This document shows positions 1 through 6,183 of a stretch of 6,183 nucleotides of DNA, in pieces. The notes under the pieces were generated by a model that was not told where the DNA came from, ran no database searches, and saw only the letters and a list, made by a program, of their open reading frames with translations. Where the stretch lies: the NCBI GenBank assembly GCA_934630445.1, contig CAKTWY010000148.1, forward strand, positions 1 through 6,183, written 5' to 3'. How positions within the stretch are numbered: position 1 is the stretch's first letter; each line of letters starts with the position of its first letter. This stretch comes from an uncultured Eubacteriales bacterium. GTDB taxonomy: Bacteria; Bacillota; Clostridia; Oscillospirales; Butyricicoccaceae. The translations under genes and the position numbers were made by a program.

Positions 1-1287
1 GGAGCGCACTGCGCACCGAACGGCCTCCTCCGCGTTGGCGGCAAAATCGGGCGTGCGCACGGCGCTCTCCCGCGCGGCGATGCGCAGCCTCGCCAGTACG
101 ACGCTGCGCGCCGCCGCGTCCAGCCGCTCGCCGGATATCTCGCCCGTGCGCACAGCCTGCAGCACTGCCTCATACGCACTCTCCTGCTTTGCCGCATCGG
201 ACGGCGCGATGATAAGGTCCGCTCCCGCACGCACGGCGGCGACCGTGCCCGCTTCGACGCCGTAATGCTCGGCAATGGCCGCCATCTCCATGCTGTCGGT
301 CACGATCATCCCGTCAAAGCCGAGTGTTTCACGCAGAAGGCCCGTGAGGATGGCATCCGACATGGTGGCGGGAACGCCGTCCGCTTCGATCTTCGGAAAC
401 AGGATATGCGTTGTCATCACTGCGTCGACACCCGCTTCGATCGCGCGCCGGAAGGGGATCAGCTCGCACGCCGCGAGCTGATCGAGCGTCTTTTCCACCA
501 CGGGGAGGCCCTTGTGCGAATCGGTCTGTGTGTCGCCGTGGCCGGGGAAATGCTTGACCGTCGCAAGAACGCCGCCCTCCTGCAGGCCCTGCGCAAACGC
601 GCAGATCATATCCGCCGCCGCGTCCGGATCGTCGCCAAAGGAGCGCACGCCGATGACGGGATTGGCCGGATTGGTGTTCAGATCCGCGTCGGGCGCGAAA
701 TCCATATTGATCCCGAACCAGGCCAGTTCCTCCCCTGTGATCTCCCCAGCGCGGCGCACGGCGTCGGCGTCATTGCCCGCGGCCATGGCCATCGCCGGCG
801 GAAAGGAGGAGCCGACGCCGTCCAGCCGCGTCACCGTGCCGCCTTCCTGATCGATGCCGATGATCGCCGGAAGGCCGCTCCTCTGCTCAGAAAAGGCACG
901 GATCTGGCCCGTGAGGGCGCGCACCTCCTCCCGCGCGCCGATATTGCGCGCGAAGAGGATGACGTTCGTAAAATGGCAGCGCTCCATCCGCGCGCGCTCC
1001 TTCTCGGAAAGGGCCGTGCCGCTGATGGGCACAATAAAAAGAGCGCCTGCCTTCTCCTCGGCGGTCATAGCCGAGACGATCTCGTCCGCGCGCGCGGAAA
1101 GCGCGTCCGCTTCGGACTGCATCTCTTCCCCCTGCCCGGCGGAGGGGTCGTCCTCTTCTTCGGGCCGGGGCGTATCCTGCGGCGTCTGCGCGGGCAGTTT
1201 GACCTCCGGCGCGGGCGCAGGCGACGGCGCCGTGCATCCCGCCAGGAACAGCGTACAGATAAGAAGGGCTGCGATGCGTTGTTTCAT
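1..1287 (-). CDS. NagZ-like glycoside hydrolase family 3 lipoprotein (3' part beyond window)
   Basis: Likely an exo-acting beta-N-acetylhexosaminidase or related beta-glycosidase anchored to the outer face of the cytoplasmic membrane, trimming cell-wall or dietary glycans. The start at 1287 is preceded by a GAGGA ribosome site about 9 nt upstream. The first 18 residues form a lipoprotein signal peptide (KQR, hydrophobic stretch, lipobox LAGC, lipidated Cys18). A Pro/Glu/Asp-rich linker spans about residues 20-65. The GH3 barrel follows: GIDQEGG (144-150), KHFPGHGDT (245-253) followed by TDSH with the NagZ-type Asp256/His258 acid-base dyad, VMTTH (290-294) and VTDSMEM (329-335), where Asp331 is the expected nucleophile. 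The presence of the Asp-x-His loop is what argues for the NagZ branch over GH3 beta-glucosidases. The frame is open through all 429 codons to the edge, so any C-terminal domain is unseen. The family call is firm; the exact substrate is inferred. Confidence 0.93.
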   Translation of the reverse strand, partial: MKQRIAALLICTLFLAGCTAPSPAPAPEVKLPAQTPQDTPRPEEEDDPSAGQGEEMQSEADALSARADEIVSAMTAEEKAGALFIVPISGTALSEKERARMERCHFTNVILFARNIGAREEVRALTGQIRAFSEQRSGLPAIIGIDQEGGTVTRLDGVGSSFPPAMAMAAGNDADAVRRAGEITGEELAWFGINMDFAPDADLNTNPANPVIGVRSFGDDPDAAADMICAFAQGLQEGGVLATVKHFPGHGDTQTDSHKGLPVVEKTLDQLAACELIPFRRAIEAGVDAVMTTHILFPKIEADGVPATMSDAILTGLLRETLGFDGMIVTDSMEMAAIAEHYGVEAGTVAAVRAGADLIIAPSDAAKQESAYEAVLQAVRTGEISGERLDAAARSVVLARLRIAARESAVRTPDFAANAEEAVRCAVRS

Positions 1288-1442
1288 ATCGTTTTCCTCA
1301 ATTCAGCTGAAATCGCGCGCTTTGCCGCGCGCCGCGATGCGGCCGGCCGCCAGGCGGCTGACCGGGCATTGATTCGACGCACGTGGGCGGTAAAGCGTTA
1401 CGGAGTCTCCCGCCTGTGTACAAAATCATTTTATAAAACGTC

Positions 1443-1472
1443 CGGCCGCGGCGCGCGCTCCGCACCCGGCCG
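1443..1472 (-). promoter_or_regulatory. Strong leader hairpin upstream of GH3 gene (possible attenuator)
   Basis: Read on the minus strand, CGGCCGGGTGCG (1472-1461) pairs with CGCGCC (1455-1450), a bulged G, and CGGCCG (1448-1443). This gives twelve base pairs including one wobble, around a five-base loop. It is followed within four bases by TTTT and an AT-rich stretch. It lies about 35 nt downstream of the inferred GH3 transcription start and about 155 nt before the start codon. This could be a weak attenuator or simply a stable leader structure. The short U run makes a true terminator doubtful, and hairpins arise easily in sequence this GC-rich. Confidence 0.35.
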
Positions 1473-1511
1473 TTCAGAAACAGGAGGACCCCGCACAGGT
1501 TCTTGCCGAAT

Positions 1512-1539
1512 ATTATACACGAAACAGCGCGTTTTTCAA
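1512..1539 (-). promoter_or_regulatory. Sigma-A type promoter of the GH3 gene
   Basis: On the minus strand, TTGAAA (1539-1534) and a perfect TATAAT (1517-1512) are separated by 16 bases, close to the vegetative consensus. Transcription would start near 1505, leaving a leader of about 218 nt before the GH3 start codon. No other minus-strand -35/-10 pair of similar quality is visible nearer the gene. Confidence 0.7.
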
Positions 1540-1613
1540 ACCCTGCGCGCCTGTATGCGAAGCGGCTTCTATAAGCCGGAATACCAGCGCGCCGCGCTGC
1601 ACGTATCACTGCG

Positions 1614-1642
1614 TTGACAAACAGGCTTTTTTCGTATATCAT
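1614..1642 (+). promoter_or_regulatory. Sigma-A type promoter of the Fur/PerR regulator
   Basis: A consensus -35 TTGACA (1614-1619) and a -10 TATCAT (1637-1642, five of six matches) are separated by the ideal 17 bases. Transcription should start near 1649, within the operator palindrome, about 36 nt before the start codon. The overlap of start site and operator suggests repression of the gene by its own product. Confidence 0.82.
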
Positions 1643-1644
1643 AT

Positions 1645-1665
1645 TGATAACGATTATCGTTAGTA
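1645..1665 (+). promoter_or_regulatory. Fur-type operator (autoregulatory box)
   Basis: The 15-mer at 1645-1659, TGATAACGATTATCG, matches the Bacillus Fur 7-1-7 consensus TGATAATnATTATCA at 12 of 14 defined positions. The whole 1645-1665 stretch matches the 21-base double Fur box at 16 of 21. Overlapping it, TAACGAT-T-ATCGTTA (1648-1662) is a perfect 7-1-7 palindrome. The site sits just downstream of the -10 element and 20 bases before the regulator's start codon, where bound protein would block transcription start. Match counts were made by hand; that the encoded regulator binds here is inference. Confidence 0.82.
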
Positions 1666-1684
1666 TTATTATCAGGAGATCAAC

Positions 1685-2068
1685 ATGGCACTTCGTTATT
1701 CCAGAAAACGCGAGCTTGTGCTCGACGCGGTGCGCTCCTCGTGTGTACACCCGACTGCGGAGATGGTGTATCAGTCGCTCAAGGCCGATCACCCGGACCT
1801 GAGCCTCGGCACCGTGTACAGAAATCTCAATATTCTGGTGGAAAACGGGCTTCTCAACCGCCTGTGCACACCGGACGCGGCGGATCATTTTGACGCGCGG
1901 CTGGACGCTCACCAGCACATCTCCTGCAGCATGTGCGGACGCATCAGCGACGCGAACATTGACCTGCCCCATATCAAGGAGCTCGCCCGCGCGGAGACCG
2001 GCTACACAGTCGAGCACGTGAGCGTCGTCATGACCGGCCGCTGCCCGGCCTGCCGCGCGGAAAAATAA
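1685..2068 (+). CDS. Fur-family metal-dependent repressor, PerR-like
   Basis: A 127-residue cytoplasmic dimeric repressor that senses a metal, and peroxide if it is a true PerR. The winged helix spans about residues 1-70, with the recognition-helix signature GTVYRNL (42-48). The regulatory metal site is complete by ungapped alignment (offset 15) to Bacillus subtilis PerR: His22, Asp70, His76, His78 and Asp89 match PerR His37, Asp85, His91, His93 and Asp104. Structural zinc cysteines are Cys81, Cys84, Cys120 and Cys123. The Asp at the position-104 equivalent favours PerR over Fur, which usually has Glu there. However, Arg46 aligns with position 61, where Bacillus PerR has Asn and Fur has Arg, and the upstream operator is Fur-like. 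The protein is shorter than PerR (about 145 residues), mainly at the N-terminus. AGGAG (1674-1678) lies six bases before the start. It is a single-gene unit ended by the terminator at 2130-2163. The family is certain; PerR versus Fur is unsettled. Confidence 0.93.
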   Translation: MALRYSRKRELVLDAVRSSCVHPTAEMVYQSLKADHPDLSLGTVYRNLNILVENGLLNRLCTPDAADHFDARLDAHQHISCSMCGRISDANIDLPHIKELARAETGYTVEHVSVVMTGRCPACRAEK

Positions 2069-2129
2069 GGTGCACGGACATTGACGCGCTGCGCGCCTTC
2101 TCCGTCTTTTCTGCCAAAAATGGCCTTCA

Positions 2130-2163
2130 GGGCTGCCGCGTTGTGGTGCGGCAGCCCTTTTTT
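2130..2163 (+). terminator. Rho-independent terminator after the Fur/PerR gene
   Basis: GGGCTGCCGC (2130-2139) pairs perfectly with GCGGCAGCCC (2148-2157) across an eight-base loop and is followed by six T (2158-2163). It ends the regulator transcript 62 bases after the stop codon and insulates the downstream operon. Confidence 0.93.
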
Positions 2164-2226
2164 GCGGCAATGCCATAAAATAATTTGGTTTATTGTATGC
2201 TTTCCCCATTTACTTTTTGGCAAAAT

Positions 2227-2255
2227 TTGATATCATTAATTTGATTACGCATATT
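2227..2255 (+). promoter_or_regulatory. Candidate promoter of the oadA operon
   Basis: In the AT-rich stretch after the terminator, TTGATA (2227-2232) and CATATT (2250-2255) are 17 bases apart, with five and four consensus matches. An overlapping alternative is TTGGCA (2217-2222) with TTTGAT (2240-2245), also 17 apart. A promoter is needed here because the upstream gene is terminated and the operon begins at 2327, but the exact elements cannot be settled by eye. Confidence 0.4.
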
Positions 2256-2326
2256 TTCAAGGAAGCGACGTTGAGGCTGCGGCGGTTTGTGTCCGCGCAG
2301 CACACGGATAAAGGAGCTGACAGAAG

Positions 2327-3703
2327 ATGAACGTCAAATTCACGGAAACCGCCATTCGCGACGCTAACCAGTCTCTGATCGCAACGCGCCTGCCGCTGGA
2401 CAAATTCGAAGCCATCCTGGAGACGATGGATAAGGCAGGCTATTATTCCATTGAGTGCTGGGGCGGCGCCACCTTTGATTCCTGCCTGCGCTATTTAAAT
2501 GAAGACCCGTGGGAGAGGCTGCGCCGTATCCGCGCAAAATGCCCGAACACGAAGCTGCAGATGCTCCTGCGCGGGCAGAACCTGCTGGGATACAAGCACT
2601 ACCCCGACGACGTCGTGCGCGCTTTCGTGCGCAAATCCATTGAAAACGGAATGGACATCCTGCGTATTTTTGACGCGCTCAACGATTTGAGGAACATCGA
2701 AACCGCCGTTGACGAGACCATCAAGTGCGGCGGCCACGCGCAGGGCACCATCTGCTATACGCTCAGCCCCATGCATACGCTGGAAAACTATGTAAAGCTC
2801 GGCCGCGCGCTCGAGGAGATGGGCGTGCACTCCATCTGCGTCAAGGACATGGCGGGCATCATGAGCCCGAAGGAGGCGTATGACCTCGTCAAGGCGCTGA
2901 AGGAGAATGTAAAGCTGCCCATCTTCGTTCACACGCACTCGACGACGGGCCTGGGCTTTATGACCTATCTGAAAGCGGTCGAAGCTGGCGCGGACGGCAT
3001 CGACTGCGCCATCTCCGCCTTCTCGGGCGGCACGTCGCAGCCTGCGACAGAGGCGCTGAATTACGCGCTCGGCCAGATGGGCTATGAGAGCGGGCTGGAT
3101 ATCCACAAGCTCAAGGAGATCAACGATTTCTTCAAGCCCATCAAGGCGGAATTTCTCGCCTCCGGGCAGCTCAATCCCTCCGTGCTCGGCTCGGACCCGG
3201 ATGCGCTGACATATCAGGTACCGGGCGGCATGCTCTCCAACCTCATCGCACAGCTGACGGCACAGAACGCGCTCGACTGTCTGCCGGAGGTGCTGCAGGA
3301 AGTGCCGGAAGTGAGAAAGGACCTCGGCTATCCGCCGCTCGTCACCCCGATGAGCCAGATGGTCGGCGTACAGGCGGCGACAAACGTGCTTGTCGGCGAG
3401 CGGTATAAAAACATCTCCAAGGAGATCCGCGCCTATGTCAAAGGCGAATACGGCACGCCTCCGGGCGAGCTGAACCCCGAGCTGGTCAAAAAGATCCTCG
3501 GCGACGAGCAGCGCTTCACCGGCCGCTTCGCCGATACGCTCGCGCCCCAGTTCGAAGAGGTGAAAAAGCAGCTGGCGGGCGTTGCGAGAAGCGATGAAGA
3601 CGTGCTCTCGTACATCGCCTTCCCGCAGATCGCGGAAGCGTTCTTTGAAAAGCGCCGTATCCACGAAGAAAACAGCGCCACATACACGATTGAAAAGCTG
3701 TAG
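2327..3703 (+). CDS. oadA: Carboxyltransferase subunit (oxaloacetate decarboxylase alpha / PycB type), biotin domain absent
   Basis: Transfers a carboxyl group between oxaloacetate and carrier-bound biotin, giving pyruvate and carboxybiotin. The protein has 458 residues against about 590-600 for a full OadA: the TIM-barrel and C-terminal carboxyltransferase (PYC_OADA) regions are present, but the Ala/Pro linker and biotinyl domain are missing and are encoded two genes downstream. Metal and catalytic residues are in place: Asp12 in RDANQSL (11-17), Lys173 in VKDMAG (172-177), which is the carbamylated metal-ligand lysine in the family, and His202/His204 in VHTHSTTG (201-208). TPMSQMVGVQA in the C-terminal half is also typical. 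AAGGAG (2311-2316) lies ten bases before the ATG. It is the first gene of a three-gene operon, 12 bases ahead of the OadG-like gene. The same subunit could instead serve a two-part pyruvate carboxylase, but the membrane partner next door favours a decarboxylase. Confidence 0.92.
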   Translation: MNVKFTETAIRDANQSLIATRLPLDKFEAILETMDKAGYYSIECWGGATFDSCLRYLNEDPWERLRRIRAKCPNTKLQMLLRGQNLLGYKHYPDDVVRAFVRKSIENGMDILRIFDALNDLRNIETAVDETIKCGGHAQGTICYTLSPMHTLENYVKLGRALEEMGVHSICVKDMAGIMSPKEAYDLVKALKENVKLPIFVHTHSTTGLGFMTYLKAVEAGADGIDCAISAFSGGTSQPATEALNYALGQMGYESGLDIHKLKEINDFFKPIKAEFLASGQLNPSVLGSDPDALTYQVPGGMLSNLIAQLTAQNALDCLPEVLQEVPEVRKDLGYPPLVTPMSQMVGVQAATNVLVGERYKNISKEIRAYVKGEYGTPPGELNPELVKKILGDEQRFTGRFADTLAPQFEEVKKQLAGVARSDEDVLSYIAFPQIAEAFFEKRRIHEENSATYTIEKL

Positions 3704-3707
3704 GAGG
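3702..3707 (+). promoter_or_regulatory. Ribosome binding site that fixes the OadG-like start
   Basis: A perfect AGGAGG overlaps the oadA stop codon and lies eight bases before the ATG at 3716. A GTG at 3707 in the same frame would overlap this site and have no ribosome site of its own, so the ATG at 3716 is the better start. Confidence 0.85.
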
Positions 3708-3715
3708 TGTGTAAT

Positions 3716-4078
3716 ATGACTATGTTCCTGCAGGCAGCCGACGGCACGCTCGGCGGAGCGGTCGGCATCGTGTTCCTCACCGTAGTCGCACTGGCGATGA
3801 TCATCGCCGCGGTAACGGCGCCGGCGCGCAAGCAGCGCGCGGCCAAAGCCGCAGCCGCGGCTGTTCCCGCGGCGCCGGCAGCACCCGCACAGGCCGTCGA
3901 GGTGGCAGCCCCGGCTCCCGCCGCTCCCGGCTCCGCCGGTGAGATCAAGCTCTACAGCGTGCCGGACAAGACGGCAGCCATGCTCATGGCCATTGTTGCG
4001 GACGAGCTGAAAACGCCGCTGAACGAGCTGCGTTTCCTGTCCATCCGCGAAATCGACGAGGGAGGTAAATCGAAATGA
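3716..4078 (+). CDS. OadG-like small membrane subunit (sodium-pump decarboxylase gamma family)
   Basis: A 120-residue protein likely to anchor or assemble a biotin-dependent decarboxylase at the cytoplasmic membrane. Residues 13-35 form one strongly hydrophobic segment, with little before it and RKQR just after it, so the tail should be cytoplasmic. An Ala/Pro-rich flexible linker follows (about 42-74). A short conserved-looking C-terminal segment (about 76-115) contains AAMLMAIVADEL and LNELRFLSIREI, the kind of tail I associate with clostridial OadG-family proteins. Overall identity is low, as is normal for this family, so the call rests on length, topology, linker and position between the carboxyltransferase and biotin-carrier genes. 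It overlaps the next gene by four bases (ATGA), indicating translational coupling. Confidence 0.8.
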   Translation: MTMFLQAADGTLGGAVGIVFLTVVALAMIIAAVTAPARKQRAAKAAAAAVPAAPAAPAQAVEVAAPAPAAPGSAGEIKLYSVPDKTAAMLMAIVADELKTPLNELRFLSIREIDEGGKSK

Positions 4079-4494
4079 AATACAACGTAACGCTGCGCGG
4101 CAAAACCTATGAAATTGAAGTGGAAAAGGGCGAGGCAATGCTCCTGAACGAGTACGAGGCCATTGCGCCCGCTCCCGCCGCTCCTGTTGCGGCTGCGGCC
4201 CCGGCTGCTCCCGCGGCACCGGCCGCGCCCGCGCCTGCTCCCTCTGCCGCTCCGTCAGGCGCCGCTGCGCCGAGCGTTGCGGGCGACGTGGTGGCCGCTC
4301 CCATGCCCGGCACCATCGTCAACGTCAAGGTCTCCGCAGGCCAGGGTGTGAAAAAGGGCGATGTGCTTATCGTGCTCGAGGCAATGAAGATGGAAAACGA
4401 GATCGTCGCCCCGCGCGACGGCACGGTGGCGGAAGTCCTCGTCCAGCGCGGCGTGACCGTCGGCACAGACGCGCCGCTCGTTGTTTTGAAGTAA
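4075..4494 (+). CDS. Biotin carrier protein of a decarboxylase or carboxylase (biotin/lipoyl attachment)
   Basis: A free-standing 139-residue carrier that shuttles CO2 on biotin between active sites. Residues 1-30 form a short N-terminal segment ([18 protein letters not shown]) common in the GcdC/MmdC/OadA-tail group. An Ala/Pro linker spans about 31-67, and the biotinyl domain spans about 68-139. The biotinylation motif EAMKMEN (102-108) places biotin on Lys105, and APMPGTI (75-81) is the matching half of the domain fold. GGAGG (4061-4065), nine bases before the ATG, lies inside the preceding gene, whose stop overlaps this start (ATGA), so the two are translated together. It supplies the domain missing from the carboxyltransferase. 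It needs a biotin-protein ligase encoded elsewhere. Other possible partners are methylmalonyl-CoA or glutaconyl-CoA decarboxylases, but the neighbours point to oxaloacetate/pyruvate. Confidence 0.92.
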   Translation: MKYNVTLRGKTYEIEVEKGEAMLLNEYEAIAPAPAAPVAAAAPAAPAAPAAPAPAPSAAPSGAAAPSVAGDVVAAPMPGTIVNVKVSAGQGVKKGDVLIVLEAMKMENEIVAPRDGTVAEVLVQRGVTVGTDAPLVVLK

Positions 4495-4521
4495 CGCTGC
4501 CGCCGAACATAACGATCCCTC

Positions 4522-4552
4522 CAGGGCGCTGCATTTGCAGCGCCCTGTTTTT
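4522..4552 (+). terminator. Rho-independent terminator of the oadA operon
   Basis: CAGGGCGCTGC (4522-4532) pairs perfectly with GCAGCGCCCTG (4537-4547) across the loop ATTT and is followed by TTTTT (4548-4552). It lies 27 bases after the biotin-carrier stop and marks the end of the operon with no beta-subunit gene after it. Confidence 0.95.
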
Positions 4553-4846
4553 ATGTCCGAATGCCGCAGAAACGGCCTTTCGACGGAAATGAAAAGGTTT
4601 CCACTTTTTGTATGCATTTCGACGATTTTTACGTTTTTGCAGCAAAACTGCGACCTGTTTCATGCGTTTTCGTTTCACTTTTTGCGATTTAAACACGTTC
4701 GAAAACGTTTCAATTTATACGCTTTTTCAAAAACATCTCTGAATTATGCAGAATATTTAAAAAAAATAGTGCAATTTAAAAAAGCATCTGCTATAATATT
4801 GATACTCTCAGGGGGCAAAACTTGTAGAAGATGGAAGGAGATTGCA
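4553..4846 (+). other. AT-rich regulatory gap upstream of ppdK
   Basis: A stretch of about 294 bases with base composition very different from the surrounding GC-rich genes. From about 4590 to 4740 it contains many short T or A tracts at roughly helical spacing, and several small palindromes: TTTTGC-A-GCAAAA (4635-4647), ACGTT-CGAA-AACGT (4695-4708) and AAACGTTT (4703-4710). TGAAAAGGTTTCCA (4590-4603) resembles a CcpA cre site with one mismatch at the central C. The ppdK promoter is at its right end. No convincing gene is present. Confidence 0.6.
4789..4797 (+). promoter_or_regulatory. Extended -10 promoter of ppdK
   Basis: TGCTATAAT is a perfect -10 hexamer (4792-4797) with the TGn extension. 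The position 17 bases upstream is GTGCAA, which matches the -35 consensus at only three positions, so recognition probably depends on the extended -10 and the AT-rich DNA upstream. Transcription would start near 4804, about 43 nt before the start codon. Confidence 0.8.

Positions 4847-6183
<1,337 letters not shown>

Larger units (their letters stand above)
1288..1684. other. Divergent intergenic region between GH3 gene and fur/perR
   Basis: This gap of about 400 bases separates two divergently transcribed genes. The left part (1288-1505) is very GC-rich and is the inferred 5' leader of the GH3 mRNA. The middle has an AT-rich patch containing the palindrome TTTTATAAAA (1429-1438) and the minus-strand promoter at 1512-1539. 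The right part carries the plus-strand promoter and operator of the regulator. I see no convincing protein gene, tRNA or recognisable riboswitch in it. Confidence 0.7.

Noticed and set aside
1340..1420. Resemblance of part of the GH3 leader (CCGCCTGG motif and nearby stems) to a ZTP-type riboswitch.
   Set aside because: Only a short CCGCCTGG piece matches. The rest of the conserved core is absent and the downstream gene is not folate- or purine-related.
1298..1429. 43-residue minus-strand open frame in the GH3 leader, ending at the GH3 ribosome site.
   Set aside because: Its position is suggestive of a leader peptide, but it has no ribosome site, an Arg/Pro-rich composition and no regulatory codon run. 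I cannot separate it from chance.
265..1617. Long plus-strand open frame (450 codons) across the GH3 gene.
   Set aside because: It is antisense to a gene with an intact lipobox and all GH3 motifs. Its translation is rich in Arg/His/Gly/Ala with no recognisable domain, has no ribosome site, and is what GC-rich codon bias produces on the opposite strand.
1298..2209. Minus-strand open frame across the regulator and intergenic region.
   Set aside because: It runs through a terminator, an operator and a confidently called regulator on the other strand, and has no family resemblance.
3707..3715. GTG start at 3707 for the OadG-like protein, adding three residues.
   Set aside because: It would overlap the perfect AGGAGG at 3702-3707, which is ideally placed for the ATG at 3716.
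2495..4219. Minus-strand open frame of 574 codons opposite the carboxyltransferase and following genes.
   Set aside because: It spans three well-supported plus-strand genes, is low-complexity and Arg/His/Leu-rich, and has no domain signature. It is a shadow of GC-rich coding sequence.
4561..4692. 43-residue plus-strand open frame in the gap before ppdK.
   Set aside because: It begins nine bases after a terminator U-tract, has no ribosome site or promoter, and resembles no family.

Overview
The window is about 6.2 kb of ordinary chromosomal housekeeping sequence, GC-rich by eye, from what looks like an anaerobic, Gram-positive-type bacterium. The likeliest source is a GC-rich member of the Clostridia, such as a gut Oscillospirales- or Christensenellales-like lineage. 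The evidence is a lipobox-bearing NagZ-type GH3 enzyme, a short Fur-family regulator with the Bacillus PerR metal-ligand set, a split carboxyltransferase / OadG-like / biotin-carrier cluster as seen in anaerobic Firmicutes, and a PPDK whose catalytic residues line up almost exactly with the Clostridium symbiosum enzyme. The placement is inference; species cannot be read from the window.

Layout. 1-1287 (minus): N-terminal 429 residues of a secreted GH3 glycosidase lipoprotein, running off the left edge. 1288-1684: divergent intergenic region with a good minus-strand promoter for the GH3 gene (leader of about 220 nt with a strong hairpin) and a near-consensus plus-strand promoter overlapped by a Fur-type palindrome. 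1685-2068 (plus): the Fur/PerR-family repressor, single-gene unit closed by a textbook terminator at 2130-2163. 2327-4494 (plus): a three-gene operon encoding a carboxyltransferase (oxaloacetate decarboxylase alpha type, without its usual C-terminal biotin domain), a small single-pass membrane OadG-like protein, and a free-standing biotin carrier protein, closed by a terminator at 4522-4552. 4553-4846: AT-rich regulatory gap with an extended -10 promoter. 4847-6183 (plus): first 445 residues of pyruvate, phosphate dikinase, running off the right edge just before its catalytic histidine loop.

How the genes fit together. The right two thirds of the window concern the phosphoenolpyruvate-pyruvate-oxaloacetate node. 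The carboxyltransferase and biotin carrier would move CO2 from oxaloacetate to biotin, leaving pyruvate, and PPDK interconverts pyruvate and PEP with ATP/AMP and PPi. The membrane subunit of a sodium-pumping decarboxylase (beta, OadB) is not in the window: the operon ends after the biotin carrier. The GH3 gene and the regulator are separate units.

I found no mobile element, CRISPR array, tRNA or rRNA, and no convincing new system. The points most worth a second look are the regulator, which combines a PerR-type metal site with a Fur-type DNA-reading residue and a Fur-type operator, the absence of a beta subunit from the decarboxylase operon, and the structured or curved upstream regions of the GH3 and ppdK genes.
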